DNA from: Prosapia bicincta
Lineage: Eukaryota; Arthropoda; Insecta; Hemiptera; Cercopidae
Direction of reading: 5' to 3'
Assembly: GCA_036971475.1 (NCBI GenBank)
Contig: JBAIZL010000376.1
Location: 10,348,501 to 10,412,500 of the forward strand
DNA: 64,000 nucleotides
The position numbers were made by a program, and so were the translations under genes. This document shows, piece by piece, positions 23,471 to 34,795 of this stretch (positions are counted from its first letter, which is position 1; each line of letters starts with the position of its first letter). The notes under the pieces are model-generated. The model had not been told where the DNA came from, did no database searches, and was given only the letters and a program-made list of their open reading frames with translations.

Positions 23471-24140
23471 TGACCACATTTCTGATACTTCTAGAGCGTG
23501 GATCGTCAAGAACTTATCATCACAAGCGACGTTCCTCCCACGAATCTGTTTGCTACTTTTACAAGAGAACTAAGGCCAGCCTCATCTTCTATTTCTGATT
23601 AATTTGCCACAAGTACCAATTCTCTTTCAAAACCTACCATCCAGACTGGATTACAGAATAAATATTGTCAAAGGATATATACGCGCGTTCGTGTACGTAC
23701 AAAACTTACATATTTCCTTAGTAACATACCTAGATATGTAATAAAATACGCGACGAACCAAATTCAATGCATATTTCTAGTGGCGGCGTATAAACGTGAC
23801 CTTGAACCGTACTTCGACCTGTAACGAACCCGTCTTTAGGCCGCAACAGGTTCTATCACAGTGTCTGAAATAGTTTATAAGAAAATGTCGAGAGAGTCAT
23901 TAAAGCACAGAAGAGTATACTGGACTGTATTAGCTCTTATTTATACGCGTTGGCTGGAGTAACAAGCTGTTTTAACGGCTACCGCTGAACACGTGTGTAA
24001 TCGTCTTCCACAAGAAGCGGTTTCATTTTTACTACTTCAGTCAGGAACGGCTTCATTATTGAATTTTTTTAAATTAAGTTAACTATATTGAACAGTTTTT
24101 CGGAAATCGTCAAACTTTTTACTGCCAAATTAGATATACT
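23471..24140. other. Non-coding stretch
   Basis: No gene, RNA or repeat recognised. Confidence 0.45.
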
Positions 24141-24144
24141 TAAA

Positions 24145-24710
24145 TAAATAGGTTAGGTTAGTTTACAATAACACGACCCAGAGTTACTCCAGACCCAATA
24201 ACTCCAGAGTTATTACGTTTGGTTAAAATTACGTTTACTTGAAATGTTATTATTTAAGCCAGAAATAATAACATGAGCTTAAATTATTAAGTTAGGTGCA
24301 ATAGCATAAATTTGAATGATTAGATCAGGAATAAGGTTACAACAGCTTGAACTCAAATGATTAGGTTAGGTTTACGTAGCATGCGATGGAATGATTAAGT
24401 TGGGTTTAAATAACAATTTTAATGATTAGGTTAGGTTAAAATAGCATGAACTTGAATGATTAGGTTAGATTTACGAAGCATGAACTTCAGTGATTAGACT
24501 GGTTTAAGTAGACATTTGAATGATTAGGTTAGATTAAAATAACGTAAGTTGAATCCGTAGATTGAATCAAAATGAAGTCAAAGTGCTTGCTATGGTTCGA
24601 TTAAAATTTGCCATACACGGATGTTAGGTTAGGTGAAAACCACATAACCCTGAATGATGGGGTTGAGTTAGAAATGATTAGGTTAGAAGATATATAATCA
24701 TATATCATAC
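24145..24710 (+). repeat. Degenerate interspersed TTAGG-bearing repeat
   Basis: Blocks of GATTAGGTTAGGTT or GATTAGGTTAGATT recur near 24149, 24360, 24426, 24459, 24519, 24620 and 24677. They are separated by AAAATAGCATGAACTTGAAT-type spacers of roughly 30-65 bp. The TTAGGTTAGG core resembles the arthropod telomere repeat, but the spacers show this is not a true telomeric tract. Confidence 0.65.
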
Positions 24711-25190
24711 ACCCTAATATTTTTATTCTAAAGTGACATAAAGATTTTTGAGAAAAAAGTTAAAAATATGGTTTGTATAATCGGAAAATTTACCTCAAAC
24801 TGCATAGTCTGAATGTTTCCAATATTTTGTTACATTATGTAGTAGTCTTCTAGAAACTGTTCTTCAGCTTGCGGGCTTGGCTTGATACACGTTCTTCACC
24901 TTTTAGTTTAAGTAAGAAAGAACACGAGGGCGTCGAGACTTGACAGATCGTAAAATGCATGACACGCGATTCGGCACAAAAGCTGTTAATGTAAGACAAA
25001 TGTTCAACTTTTGAAGTGATTGTCCTAGTTACCGTTGCTAGACACTGCTACTTGCTACATAATCTGGCAACATTCAATCACTTGTGTTTTCAGTTACTGA
25101 TACGAATTGTTTATTACCTTAGCTCGTGATAAAGAACCAAGAAAGTATAGGGATTAAAGCAAGAACAAAAACTTCATGGCTCACGAGTGC
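24711..25190. other. Non-coding stretch
   Basis: No gene or repeat recognised. Confidence 0.4.
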
Positions 25191-25194
25191 ATTT

Positions 25195-25345
25195 ACATCT
25201 CCGATGTAGACCTACTCTTTATTGGAGTGACAGGATACCTACCACCAAGATTCTTCTATAAAGTCTGCATAAGGAAGGACTATTGGAGTATAGATATGGT
25301 GACGAAAATCTCCCCTGGTGAGGAGGACCATCACATACCTCTTTA
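25195..25345 (+). repeat. Family B repeat, single degenerate unit
   Basis: GATGTAGACCTACTCTTTAT followed by a GCATAAGGAAGGACTA block, in the family B order. Confidence 0.5.
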
Positions 25346-26210
25346 CTAGAGCCAACCCGGATAACATTTTGAATTGTTTATTATAAACACGCACGCCTTT
25401 GTTTATCTTTTACTTCCCGCTTGAGAAGCGATATATCTAACTCACGCATTTAATTTTGTCAAATAATCTTTTAATATAACTTTCTGATAGAAAACTTCCT
25501 GCTAGTTTCTTTAGTCAATAATAATCGCAAACTTTTCCAGTTTTCCGTAAAATAGTTTCCAGTACTTTCCGTCGAATAGATACAGTTCACACAAGTTATC
25601 ACTTATCCATACATTATTTACACGTTAACAAGGCGCCCTACGTTGACTACAAGTACCGACCACTCTCGCCCACTCCGTCTCTTTCTTGACCAATACCGCA
25701 CCTAATTCCAACTTGACACGCTTTCGCCAGCGTAACGCTGTACCGACACACATAAACACGTCACATAAACTTATCCGCCAGCACAATGAGACACGGATGG
25801 CGAGTCCCAACAATCGGCCGTCCGATCTGCAGTAAATTATCTTTAGTTCCATGCCGAGGTCGTGGAACGGGTACAGTTTTGTTATTTTGTTGGCAACGCT
25901 GATGTTCACGAGAATACAAAGCGAGCGTTACAATATTGTCGATCTAGTGCATTGTGAAAAGTGCTAGCAATAACTTTTATCTTTTCATAGCGTCTTGCTA
26001 TTTTGCCAACTAAAAAAATGGTAAAGTTGTTTCCTAACAAGTTATGTTTATAAATTCGTGTGGTTGTACTAGAAGTACTGACTTAATACTCCGACAGAGA
26101 GTTGGTAAAACGTGAGAGAAACGCTTCATGTCACTAAATCAGCAACCCCTGTGGTTCACCAGCTTTTCCACATTTCTTACAGGTATAACATTATAGTGCT
26201 CCTTCTCGTT
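25346..26210. other. Non-coding stretch
   Basis: A GC-richer minus-strand frame at 25625-25909 has no motif I recognise. It could be an exon fragment, but nothing beyond its being open supports that. Confidence 0.35.
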
Positions 26211-26235
26211 TCCCTCATACACGCAAAGAACATAT

Positions 26236-26461
26236 TTTTAAATAAAAAATAAAGCCTCTAAGCCACAAATAACTTTTATTTAAACCTTATGTACATTTCA
26301 ACTGCACAACAATCATCTTCAAAGGTATTTAAAAAATACAACTGAAAATACAATGAGTTGTATTTTTAAATACCTCTAAAGATGACTGCTGTCCAATTGA
26401 AATGTACATTAGGTTTAAATAAAAGTTATTTGTGGTTTAGAAGCTTTCTTTATTTAAAAAT
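26236..26461. repeat. Palindrome of two PLE ends (ATGTACAT family)
   Basis: Left arm 26236-26342 and right arm 26357-26461 are inverted copies around a 14-nt centre. The right arm has CTAAAGA (26375-26381), GAAA (26399-26402) and ATGTACAT (26402-26409). The left arm on the minus strand has TTGAAGA, GAAA (complement of 26296-26299) and ATGTACAT (26289-26296). The flanks share CGCAAAGAACAT at about 26222 and 26495, suggesting an insertion-associated duplication. Confidence 0.8.
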
Positions 26462-26510
26462 AAACATTACGCCGCAGTTGCTTCATACAGATACGCAAAG
26501 AACATGTAAA

Positions 26511-27447
26511 CTTGTAAAAAAATATTAAGCCTCTTGATGTAAGAGTCGATACTGTTGGGTAAATGTTTCGTTTAAAAATTAACATCGCTCATACAAGACT
26601 ATTAAAAGTACTCCAAACGGCCTATCAGTGACAGTTTCAAGTGTTACGGAACTGATATGCGGACGGAGAAAGGTAATGGCATACTCGTGTTCTGCAAGGA
26701 ACTGGTATCGATTGTTCCTGTAATTGGACTGCCTTGGACTTTATGACTCATTGGTCAAATCACAATAGCTTGTCGGAGTACAAACTTCCCCTGTTTGACT
26801 TGGGAATGCAATCGCTGCGGCCTATAGAGAGTTGGGCGTTTATAGTTAATCACTATAATTGATGCAACCACTTTGATTTCTAAAGTTTTAAAAATATTAT
26901 TAATTTTCGGCTCTGTTTATTAATATACATTTGCTAGGCTTTGTCATCTTAATGTAAATACATCGTAGATGTTCAAGAATTTGTACATTTACACTTTAAT
27001 TCTGAACAATCATAATGAACAATACGAACAAACTAGAGTTAAATTTGAGAAAAAAAATTTGTTAGGATCAAAAAACGCTGGGCGTTCCAATTAGAGGGAT
27101 AGTAAGTTCCCATGACCTTCTAGTTTTATAGGGTACGTTCTTGTCTCTACGTCATCAGCCCTCTCCAGTCAGAGTTACCGGCAAAGCAACATCATACTTC
27201 CCACTCACCTACTTCCAACAACATTCATCTCGACTATACTTATTCATACAACCTCCTATGGACTTCAAACATGAAGATACTGGATTCGAATCCAATCCAG
27301 ACTCCTCAAATTTTACAATTTAATTATTGAATAAATATTTGAAAAAAAAGTATATTAACATCAATTGTCATCCACTATGTTAAAAAAAGTGTAGTTGAAC
27401 TTAATTGGATGAGTAAAAACGTATTTTATTAACGATTGAGAATTTGT

Positions 27448-27451
<4 letters not shown>
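26511..27451. other. Non-coding stretch
   Basis: Contains GGATTCGAATCC near 27281-27292, a palindrome resembling a tRNA B box, without an A box in range. No gene recognised. Confidence 0.4.

Positions 27452-27486
<35 letters not shown>
27452..27486. repeat. (TA)n microsatellite
   Basis: Pure AT dinucleotide run. Confidence 0.95.
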
Positions 27487-27490
<4 letters not shown>

Positions 27491-28045
27491 CTATATATCA
27501 GGAGAATGTGATGTAATAGAAGGAATTTAAAAATGAAGTACAAAGCTATGATAATTTTTTCATTTTTATTCAAACAGTGAAATGGAAGCACAATAAACAA
27601 CAGCCTGTTCTGCCCAATAGGTAGGAACTGTATGAAGATAATGTAATTCATTCCCGTCAATTTTCAACGCCCCTGCTAAGACAACCTAGTGTGGGCGTTT
27701 AAATCAGCGAGCACAGAAATAACTCCCTGGCGTAAATAAACGAACAAGTACAAATAAAATTAAAAAATGATAAATTAATAAACCTAATAGACCAATTACC
27801 TCAAAGACATTACAAAACTAACCCACGGTGCAGTGAAACCAAAAATAAAATTTTGACCACGTGGCACAGCAATTCTGATACACATGCCTACTACAAGAAC
27901 CTTTAGTCTTCTAAAATACTCGAAAATGAGAGAAAGTAATTAATATCGAAAGTCGATTCGCAAATATACCAAGTAAGAATCTTGTTTAAGTACGTTAAAG
28001 TAAGTAATAAGTGAATACAGTAAATTGTGTGTGTATATTATTTAT
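27487..28045. other. Non-coding stretch
   Basis: No gene or repeat recognised. Confidence 0.4.
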
Positions 28046-28048
28046 ATT

Positions 28049-28108
28049 GTGCGCACGCGCGCGCGAGCGCGCGCACACACACACACACACACTCACACAC
28101 ACACACAT
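28049..28108. repeat. Alternating (GC)n/(CA)n tract
   Basis: GTGCGCACGCGCGCGCGAGC runs into GCGCGC and then (AC)n. Alternating purine-pyrimidine sequence of this kind can adopt Z-DNA. Confidence 0.9.
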
Positions 28109-28124
28109 ACAAACTCCCAATTAT

Positions 28125-28195
28125 AATACTTTAATTTCATTCGCGTTTCAATGACTTCATCATCATCATTGATGCTACCACAAACACATATCTTT
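28125..28195 (-). ncRNA. Hammerhead-like PLE end (CGCG family)
   Basis: The minus strand reads CAATGATGATGATGAAGTCA then TTGAAACGCG. GAAA is the complement of 28146-28149 and CGCG lies at 28142-28145. The tail AATGAAATTAAAG is shared with the motif at 45217. It abuts the (CA)n tract. Confidence 0.6.
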
Positions 28196-28264
28196 AATTT
28201 AGAAAAATAACCTATCATAATTTTACAAAAGTTAGAACCGGATAATATACATATATAGCCTATA

Positions 28265-29091
28265 CAGTAAACTCCAGATTATCCGTGGGCGGTTTAACCG
28301 GTTTGCGGATTATCCGGGGTCTGCCATTGTTTTACAAATATCCAATTTTTATTCCAATCAGAGTCATGTGTTTAAATTTCCAAACGGCGAATTACGGCGT
28401 AAATACATATAAGGCTTAATACAAATTAAGATGAAAGGAATAGATATGTACATATGTACATACTAATTTTTACATTGAAAGGGAAGCTTCCCGACGCGGG
28501 CCAGCGAAATAAAAGGGGCGAGCAGACTACTGTATATAAGAGAATATGACAAAATGCTTGGATGCATAAGATAGTAAACAAATGTCAACTAATCTCGCCT
28601 AGTCTAGGACGTGACATTTGCATTATCCATGTCTGTCATATACATTATCGATCTTTATGGCTTTGTGACACAAGTAGACACTGTGCGACAAAATGGTTAG
28701 ATCTCACATTAAAGCTAAATCAATGCTCACAAAAAAAACGAACGAAAGAGACAGATTTTTTTGTATTATGTGTAAAGGAAATAACATATGTACATACATA
28801 CTTACTTTTGACATATACTTATGTACTTACTGTAAATAGTTAGACATATAAATGTACATGTTATAATCCGTCAAATACATATATTATTTTAAATTATTTT
28901 CTGTATTTATTTTGTCCTCTGAAGATTATTTGTGAATTGCATTAACCGGCGTTATTATTTGTGTAACTAATGTTATAATAATCGATTATCGATCGTTTTG
29001 CGTATTCTTTGTTCATAGCGGATTATCCGGGGAATTTGGTTATCCGGCGTTGCCGGGCCACCCTATTCCACGGATAATCGGGAGTTTACAG
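28265..29091. mobile_element. pogo/Tigger-like DNA transposon, non-coding, 827 bp
   Basis: The left end CAGTAAACTCCAGATTATCC (28265) and the inverted right end, which reads CTGTAAACTCCCGATTATCC, are flanked by TA on both sides (28263-28264, 29092-29093). Subterminal CGGATTATCCGGGG motifs occur near both ends and are inverted. No transposase frame is present; the 93-codon frame inside (28562-28843) has no DDE or HTH motif. It is non-autonomous. Confidence 0.82.
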
Positions 29092-29116
29092 TATATATAT
29101 ATATATATATAAATAT

Positions 29117-29334
29117 ATTATTAAATAACTTCAAAAAGTTCATAATCAAGATATATTTTATTCAACATTTACAATTATGCTGAAACTTTTCGCCGGAGTA
29201 TAGTTCCAGCATTCTCAAAGACATGAGAGTCTTTGAGAATGCTGGAACTATACTCCGGCGAAAAGCTTCAGCATAATTGTAAATGTTGAATAAAATATAT
29301 CTTGATTATGAACTTTTTGAAGTTATTTAATAAT
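29117..29334. repeat. Near-perfect palindrome of two PLE ends (AAGCTT family)
   Basis: Left arm 29117-29222, 6-nt loop ATGAGA, right arm 29229-29334. The plus-strand right arm has TTGAGAA (29233-29239), hairpin GCTGGA...TCCGGC, GAAA (29260-29263) and palindromic AAGCTT (29263-29268). The left arm has AAGTTT in place of AAGCTT. The same end, in a single copy, terminates the PLE at 29585-30553, so this palindrome is two 3' ends of that family joined head to head. TA repeats flank it. Confidence 0.88.
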
Positions 29335-29365
29335 TATAACAAATCAAGAAAAAATAATCATCTTT

Positions 29366-29371
<6 letters not shown>

Positions 29372-29425
<54 letters not shown>

Positions 29426-29497
29426 TACTGTTAGCCAACGAAAAGCTTTGAATTGTAAATTCAATTATAATTCTTGTATTTGTATTTTGACTTAGTT

Positions 29498-29590
<93 letters not shown>
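29372..29590. repeat. (TA)n and (TTTA)n microsatellites with a PLE-end scrap
   Basis: (TA)n at 29372-29423 and 29501-29554, then (TTTA)n at 29555-29590. Between them, 29432-29475 has CCAACGAAAAGCTTTGAATTGTAAA, split as GAAA (29440-29443) and AAGCTT (29443-29448), a partial plus-strand copy of the family seen on either side. Confidence 0.8.
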
Positions 29591-29591
<1 letters not shown>

Positions 29592-30547
29592 TAACTTCAA
29601 AATGTTCATAATCAAGATGTATTTTATTCAACATTTACAATTTTGCTGAAGCTTTTCGCCGGTGTACAGTTCCAACATTCTCAAAGTCTATTAACATGAT
29701 TTGTAAAAATATTCAAACATTACTCTAATAGATTACACTATGTACATAAACCACTGATAACTTTATGCCTTTAATCTATTTGTTTTACATTAAATGAACT
29801 ATCTGTTTAATAAAATCTTAAATTCTATCCAAAACATGAAAAATTGTGTTGTGTTTAGATTTAAGTTGGGACTGTTCTTTAATGAGTATGTTATTTAATT
29901 TATATTTGTAGATATATAGGTTTTCCACAACATTCATTTTCAAACCTTTATTAATATGTTTGATTAAATTCATATTTTGTATATCTGGAAAACTATGGTT
30001 ATTTGCAATACAATGAGTAGCCATATTCGATTTATATATATATATATATCTGGTTTTATATACGCATTGAGATGTTCCTTGTAGCGATCCTTTATTTTCT
30101 TTTTCGTTTGACTTACATAATTTTTATTGCAATCTTGGCAATTTATACTATATATCCCACATAAATCCAATTTACTAATGTAATTACTTTGATTCAAAAT
30201 AAGATTATTGATTGTATTGTTTGTATAAAACGCAAATTTTATATTAGTATTTTTAAACAACTTTTTAAGTGATTTAATTTCATAACCCCTGTAAATAAAT
30301 TTAGTCCATTTTGTTTCATTTTTACTTATAATTTGCCTGTTATAATTTAGTAATTTATTCTGAACGTTACTATTCAATTTGTCTATAGTCTTCCTTTTAT
30401 AATAGTTTACTGAAGCTAATTTAATATATTATGTTTAATTCATTTTGTCTATTTTGTTTATTTAATGGTATTTTATACATCCTATACAATAGGTTGTAAA
30501 AGCATGCCATCTTTTGATTATATGCCATCTTTTGATTATTATCGTTT

Positions 30548-30553
<6 letters not shown>
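29591..30553 (-). pseudogene. 5'-truncated Penelope-like element with 3' hammerhead-like end
   Basis: Read on the minus strand from 30553, the element starts inside a (TA)n tract. It then encodes FYNLLYRMYKIPLNKQNRQN and ELNII, the end of the reverse transcriptase region, followed by KLASVNYYKRKTIDKL in a shifted frame near 30425. The frame to about 29970 encodes KWTKFIYRG, LKKLFKNTNIKFAFYTNNT, then CGIYSINCQDCNKNYVSQT, a GIY-YIG nuclease with the terminal Gly replaced by Ser, and IKDRYKEHLNAY. A (TA)n insertion near 30038-30050 shifts the frame. NMNLIKHINKGLKMNVVENL then continues to a stop at 29818. About 130 bp further lies the hammerhead-like end (29640-29692), and the element stops at the TTTA repeat. 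Frameshifts make it a pseudogene; the catalytic reverse transcriptase domain is missing. Confidence 0.85.
29640..29692 (-). ncRNA. Hammerhead-like motif at the 3' end of the PLE
   Basis: The minus strand reads CTTTGAGAATGTTGGAACTG, then TACACCGGCGAAAAGCTTCAG. GAAA is followed by AAGCTT (29649-29654). Stem II GTTGGA/ACCGGC is weakened relative to the palindrome copies at 29.2 kb. Its position after the coding region links the motif to the PLE. Confidence 0.7.

Positions 30554-30610
<57 letters not shown>
30554..30610. repeat. (TA)n microsatellite at the PLE truncation point
   Basis: Pure TA run marking the 5' boundary of the truncated PLE. Confidence 0.95.
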
Positions 30611-30612
<2 letters not shown>

Positions 30613-32488
30613 AACACACATGCAAACACTTAATAATAATAATAAAGTGTGTGCTTAGTAACTAAAACTCACTGTTTGGATCATACTAGTAGACCTAGTG
30701 CTTTGCTTACCTGAAAAAAAAAATTGATTAATATAAAAACATATTTAATTAGACTTATAGTAAACAATGGTAGAACTACATTTGAATAAATTATTTTCAA
30801 TTTGTTTCATCATAAGATTGACCGACTAATGAAACAGCTGAAGTAAAGGAATGCCTATTGTATACATTTTTTTTCCTGGCGAAAAACCAATTGTGGTTAT
30901 CATCGCCAAATAACAACAAAAAGAAAACAATTAAACCGTAATAAGGTGTAGTTCTGTAGAAATATAGTTTAAATAGCAGAAATATTCCACTCTTCCGAAA
31001 GTGTTCCTGTAGGCAATCCTATTTCGGATAATTGGAAAGAATAATGTCAATTCAATTATTTATTTCTATTCGATATAAAAGTGTTTTGCAGTTAAGAATC
31101 AGGTCATGTAGTAATTACGGTGCGGCTCCGCGAGAAATCCGTGTACCAGAAGTTATCCGGTAATACGTTTACATAACACACACCCAATCCGCGACAGTAA
31201 TTGAAAATATTCCATGGCTAGGACAGGAAATTCGCTTTCTGCGGTCGATTCGCTGCCGGACATTCGATGATCACGTTGTCTAGTAATTTAGCACGCTTTG
31301 CCACTCCAATCGTTACGTAGGCCACTACATTTACAATTTCATGCAATAGTTAAAGTGCTAAAATTAATCACAACACTGCATAATGCAGTTGAACCTAAAA
31401 CTCTGTTGCAATGAGTATTGCATGTGCTTACACACATTTGTATATTTTAGCCAACACAACGATAATAAATGACGTACCTATAATTCAATAGATATTCTAC
31501 TTATAATATTGCTTATGATATTAGCTTGTAAACAATCGCATTTAATAATTATCACAAAATGTATAAGATAAATGACGTAATCGAGTTCCATACAGATTTC
31601 CTTTGCATAAACTAAAATTATTGCTATGATAGGCGCAAGGTTTTTGTTTGGGAGGAGTGGAAAATAAAATCATATCAAACTTTATGTGGCACTATGACCT
31701 CCGATATGTTCTACCAGCGGTTTAATGTTCCCCTACCTTAAACTAAATTCACAAGTCTTTTCTATTTTTGGCAATCACATCTAGTTGCTTTAGGTAAGCA
31801 TGTGAGATCAAATGATAAAGACACGTAAAATAATTAATTGTAAATAAAAATAATACAAATACAAGTGTATGTAAAGAGTTTAGTATGAAATATTACCGCG
31901 CAACTTGGGAAAAAGGCAAAGTAAACGTGCTAGAGAACGTGTAGACGAACATCTGATCCTTTCTAAAACGAAAATTCCTTTAGTAAGAGTCAAATATTAC
32001 TTCAAGCAAGACGAATTACATATGTGTTAGTAGAAATAGTTTTTAAGGGGTAGAAATGCCCGGGTCTAGTTCTAAAAACATCAGTAGCCTATATATTTAT
32101 AAAAATAAAGATAATTTCCTAGAGTAATTGTGAGTGTTTATTTAAAGGAATAACTATCTACCTGATGATTAAACTATCTTTTGTAGGTGATAACAATACT
32201 GGCTGATCCCTTAAAAATAAAACGTGAAGGGAACATAAAAGGTCAGTTGAGCCATGGATGGCAAGCGGCCGAAGTAGAGAGTATTGGGGAAAAGAAGGAG
32301 CTGTATATTCAGAAACGAATCTTTGCGAGCTCTAATTATTCCAAATATAACATTTAAATAAATAGGTAATGACAAACCACACTTATTTCTTCTTCGTCTA
32401 TCCATTTTGGTAAATCAGAATTCTTTTAGGCATTGGGCAAACTACCACATTCTTCTGCCTACACAATATTAAGCAGAGAACATATTTA
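30611..32488. other. Non-coding stretch
   Basis: No gene, RNA or repeat recognised in about 1.9 kb of AT-rich sequence. Confidence 0.45.
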
Positions 32489-32839
32489 GTGTTATATTTT
32501 TTCCTGTGGTCAGATCAGTTCTGTATCCTCTTAATTACAAAACCAACAGTAGCAAGCAATTTCACCAACCGAACGGTACCAAGCAATTTCACCAACCGAA
32601 CGGTACCAAGCAATTTTACCAACCGATCGGTACCAAGCAATTTTACCAACCGAACGGTAACAAGCAATTTCACCAACCGAACAGTACCAAGCAATTTCAC
32701 CAACCGAACGGTACCAAGCAATTTCACCAACCGAACGGTACCAAGTAATTTTACCAACCGAACGGTACCAAGTAATTTTACCAACCGAACGGTAGCAAGC
32801 AAGATTACCAACCGAACGATCGAGCAACGCGAGGTTTAA
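32489..32839 (+). repeat. 27-bp minisatellite, ten units, open in four frames
   Basis: Units of ACCAAGCAATTTCACCAACC plus GAACGGT run from about 32550 to 32822. Because 27 is a multiple of three, two frames on each strand stay open. The longest, 116 codons on the plus strand, begins with a hydrophobic stretch (MLYFFLWSDQFCILLI) and continues as nine-residue repeats TVPSNFTNR, each holding two N-glycosylation sequons (NFT and NRT). Between units, several third-position changes (TTC/TTT, AGC/AGT, ACG/ACA) are silent in this frame, while the AGC/AGT change makes a stop in the other plus frame. There is no homology or promoter evidence, so a gene is not claimed. Confidence 0.9.
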
Positions 32840-34795
32840 CTATAAACAACCTTATATGAAACTTGTTTGAGTGTGGGCAGAAGTAATGAGAGGGTTGATA
32901 AGCGGGAGAGAACTCAACCTAACTTAGACGTCAACGAAGGGCTTCGTACTGTAGAAAAACAATAGCGTAAGAGTTGTGGGTGATAAGACATCGTTAGTAG
33001 GAAATGAAAAGTGCACTAGAGTAATGTTGTAAGGGCAGCTAACAAGTGGTCAGATTCCAGCACAAGGGATGAGCAAGCAATAATGATCTCGGATCGTTAG
33101 CAACGGCAAGGGGAGTGTTAAATTAAAAGACTAAAGCTTCATGTGTACTTTAAGGAAAACCGGGGATGTGCCCATTTCCTCCAAAACATATACTATTCAA
33201 AACAAATTAAAATAACCATAACCATAGCAAGATCAATAAAGGGTTAATGACTGTCGCACATATCACAACACTATAACTGTGGTATATAGCGCAATCTTTT
33301 GGGAGAAAAAGTAACTCGATAAAAATATACTGTACGAACTATTCGAAATTCCTGTAAAGCCCCTACCATTATGGAATTTATCCGTTCCCTCTCGGCCAAT
33401 GTTTTTGGTAAAGCCGAAAGTCTTGCTTAGTCACACATCCGGATTCGACTGTACCCCCTTCTATCTTTAAGGTCACGGCCCAAAGTACTCCTAGAACCTC
33501 CATAAGCACTGTAATATACATACTTCCTTTCGTTCCTGGATCTTCTCTCATAATATGCCCCCGCTTTTCATGTGCCCCCTGGAACCCAATAACACATGGA
33601 ATCTATGTCCTTTTTTTCTTCTTGAACCTTCTCTCATAATGCTCGTCATGTGTTCCTGGAACCTCCATAATACCAGCATCCCTGTTCCCACATTTCCACA
33701 GCGATTGTAGCGTGGCAGAAACACCAAATACCCTTCTTCTCTTGACTGACTGAAACGAAACTGGAATTATGAATAATTATAACAGGTGTCGCCCTCTGCT
33801 AAAACCTGCAACTAGCTGAATTATTGTAACGTCAGTAATACACTGTGAATTTCTATTTTTATATATTTAAACACAGTCCGTGCTCGATAACTCATTACAG
33901 AACATGTTCATAAAAAATATATTCGTATATTGCAATTAATTAATTTAGTGAAAGGTTGCAAACTTGAATTCAAATTCAATTTTATACTCGAGGAAAATCC
34001 TATACATTGCGATGAAATACACTAAATGAAAACAGGATGTCAAAGGAAACGCTACATCATGCGGCGCCTTTGGAAGCAGTTTGACGTCTTCGCTAACCCA
34101 CTTCTGACGGCGACGGGCGAATATTAAATTACTACATAAACAATTTGGCACGTAATATTTTCGTTGCATAAAATAACGTTTAACTGCAGAAAGCCCCAGC
34201 GCCAAGTCTTACACTACGTAATGTTTATGCAACACGGTTAGCAGATGTGCAGAACGAGGTCGCTATAGGATTTAAAACTTTTTCTCATTTCCTACGCTCG
34301 GAGCGTATTTGTTTTCCTGTGGTGTCCCCGAGACCGGTAACAATCAATCTGTCTTGCACGGCCTTGATGAAACAACGGCTAAATGTAGACACAAGTACAA
34401 ACGTTATTAATAGAAGTGTGTAGGTTTATTTAGAAAACAATTGTTCTGATGGCGTGAACTCTCATTGCCTTTAAAATAAATCTCCTAAGTTGCGTCCAAG
34501 TTATCCATCATTTAAAGGTGAACGACATTTAGCGCCTGTTGGCTGCCGTGCTCAAAGAACTGTTAAAACGTTCGAGCATCTAAATAAATTATGAAACATA
34601 TGTTGGCAATAAAGTACAGTACAGGAATAGCGCTGATAGCACGTTAGCTATTGCATTATGGGGGATTCACAGCCTTAACCTTAGTTTTACTTTTGTTTTT
34701 TAGCTAGGAGGCAATCAGCCAGCGTAACTGTTATCACATACAAAGGGTAGCAAACATTGCGAATATGTAGCATCAAGGTAGATACTTAAAACTGC
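32840..34795. other. Non-coding stretch with a dispersed repeat (family C)
   Basis: 33480-33690 holds loose repeats of TTCCTGGAACCTCCATAA and CTTCTCTCATAAT. 33680-33755 (CCCTGTTCCCACATT ... TGTAGCG ... TTGACTGACTGAA) matches 59153-59235. No gene recognised. Confidence 0.45.

Noticed and set aside
25625..25909. GC-richer minus-strand frame that might be an exon
   Set aside because: No recognisable domain, and no splice or promoter signals that would support it.
27270..27300. GGATTCGAATCC as a tRNA B box
   Set aside because: It is a 12-bp palindrome with no A box at the right distance and no foldable cloverleaf.
28562..28843. 93-codon frame inside the 827-bp Tigger-like element
   Set aside because: No DDE, HTH or CENP-B-like motif; far too short for a transposase.
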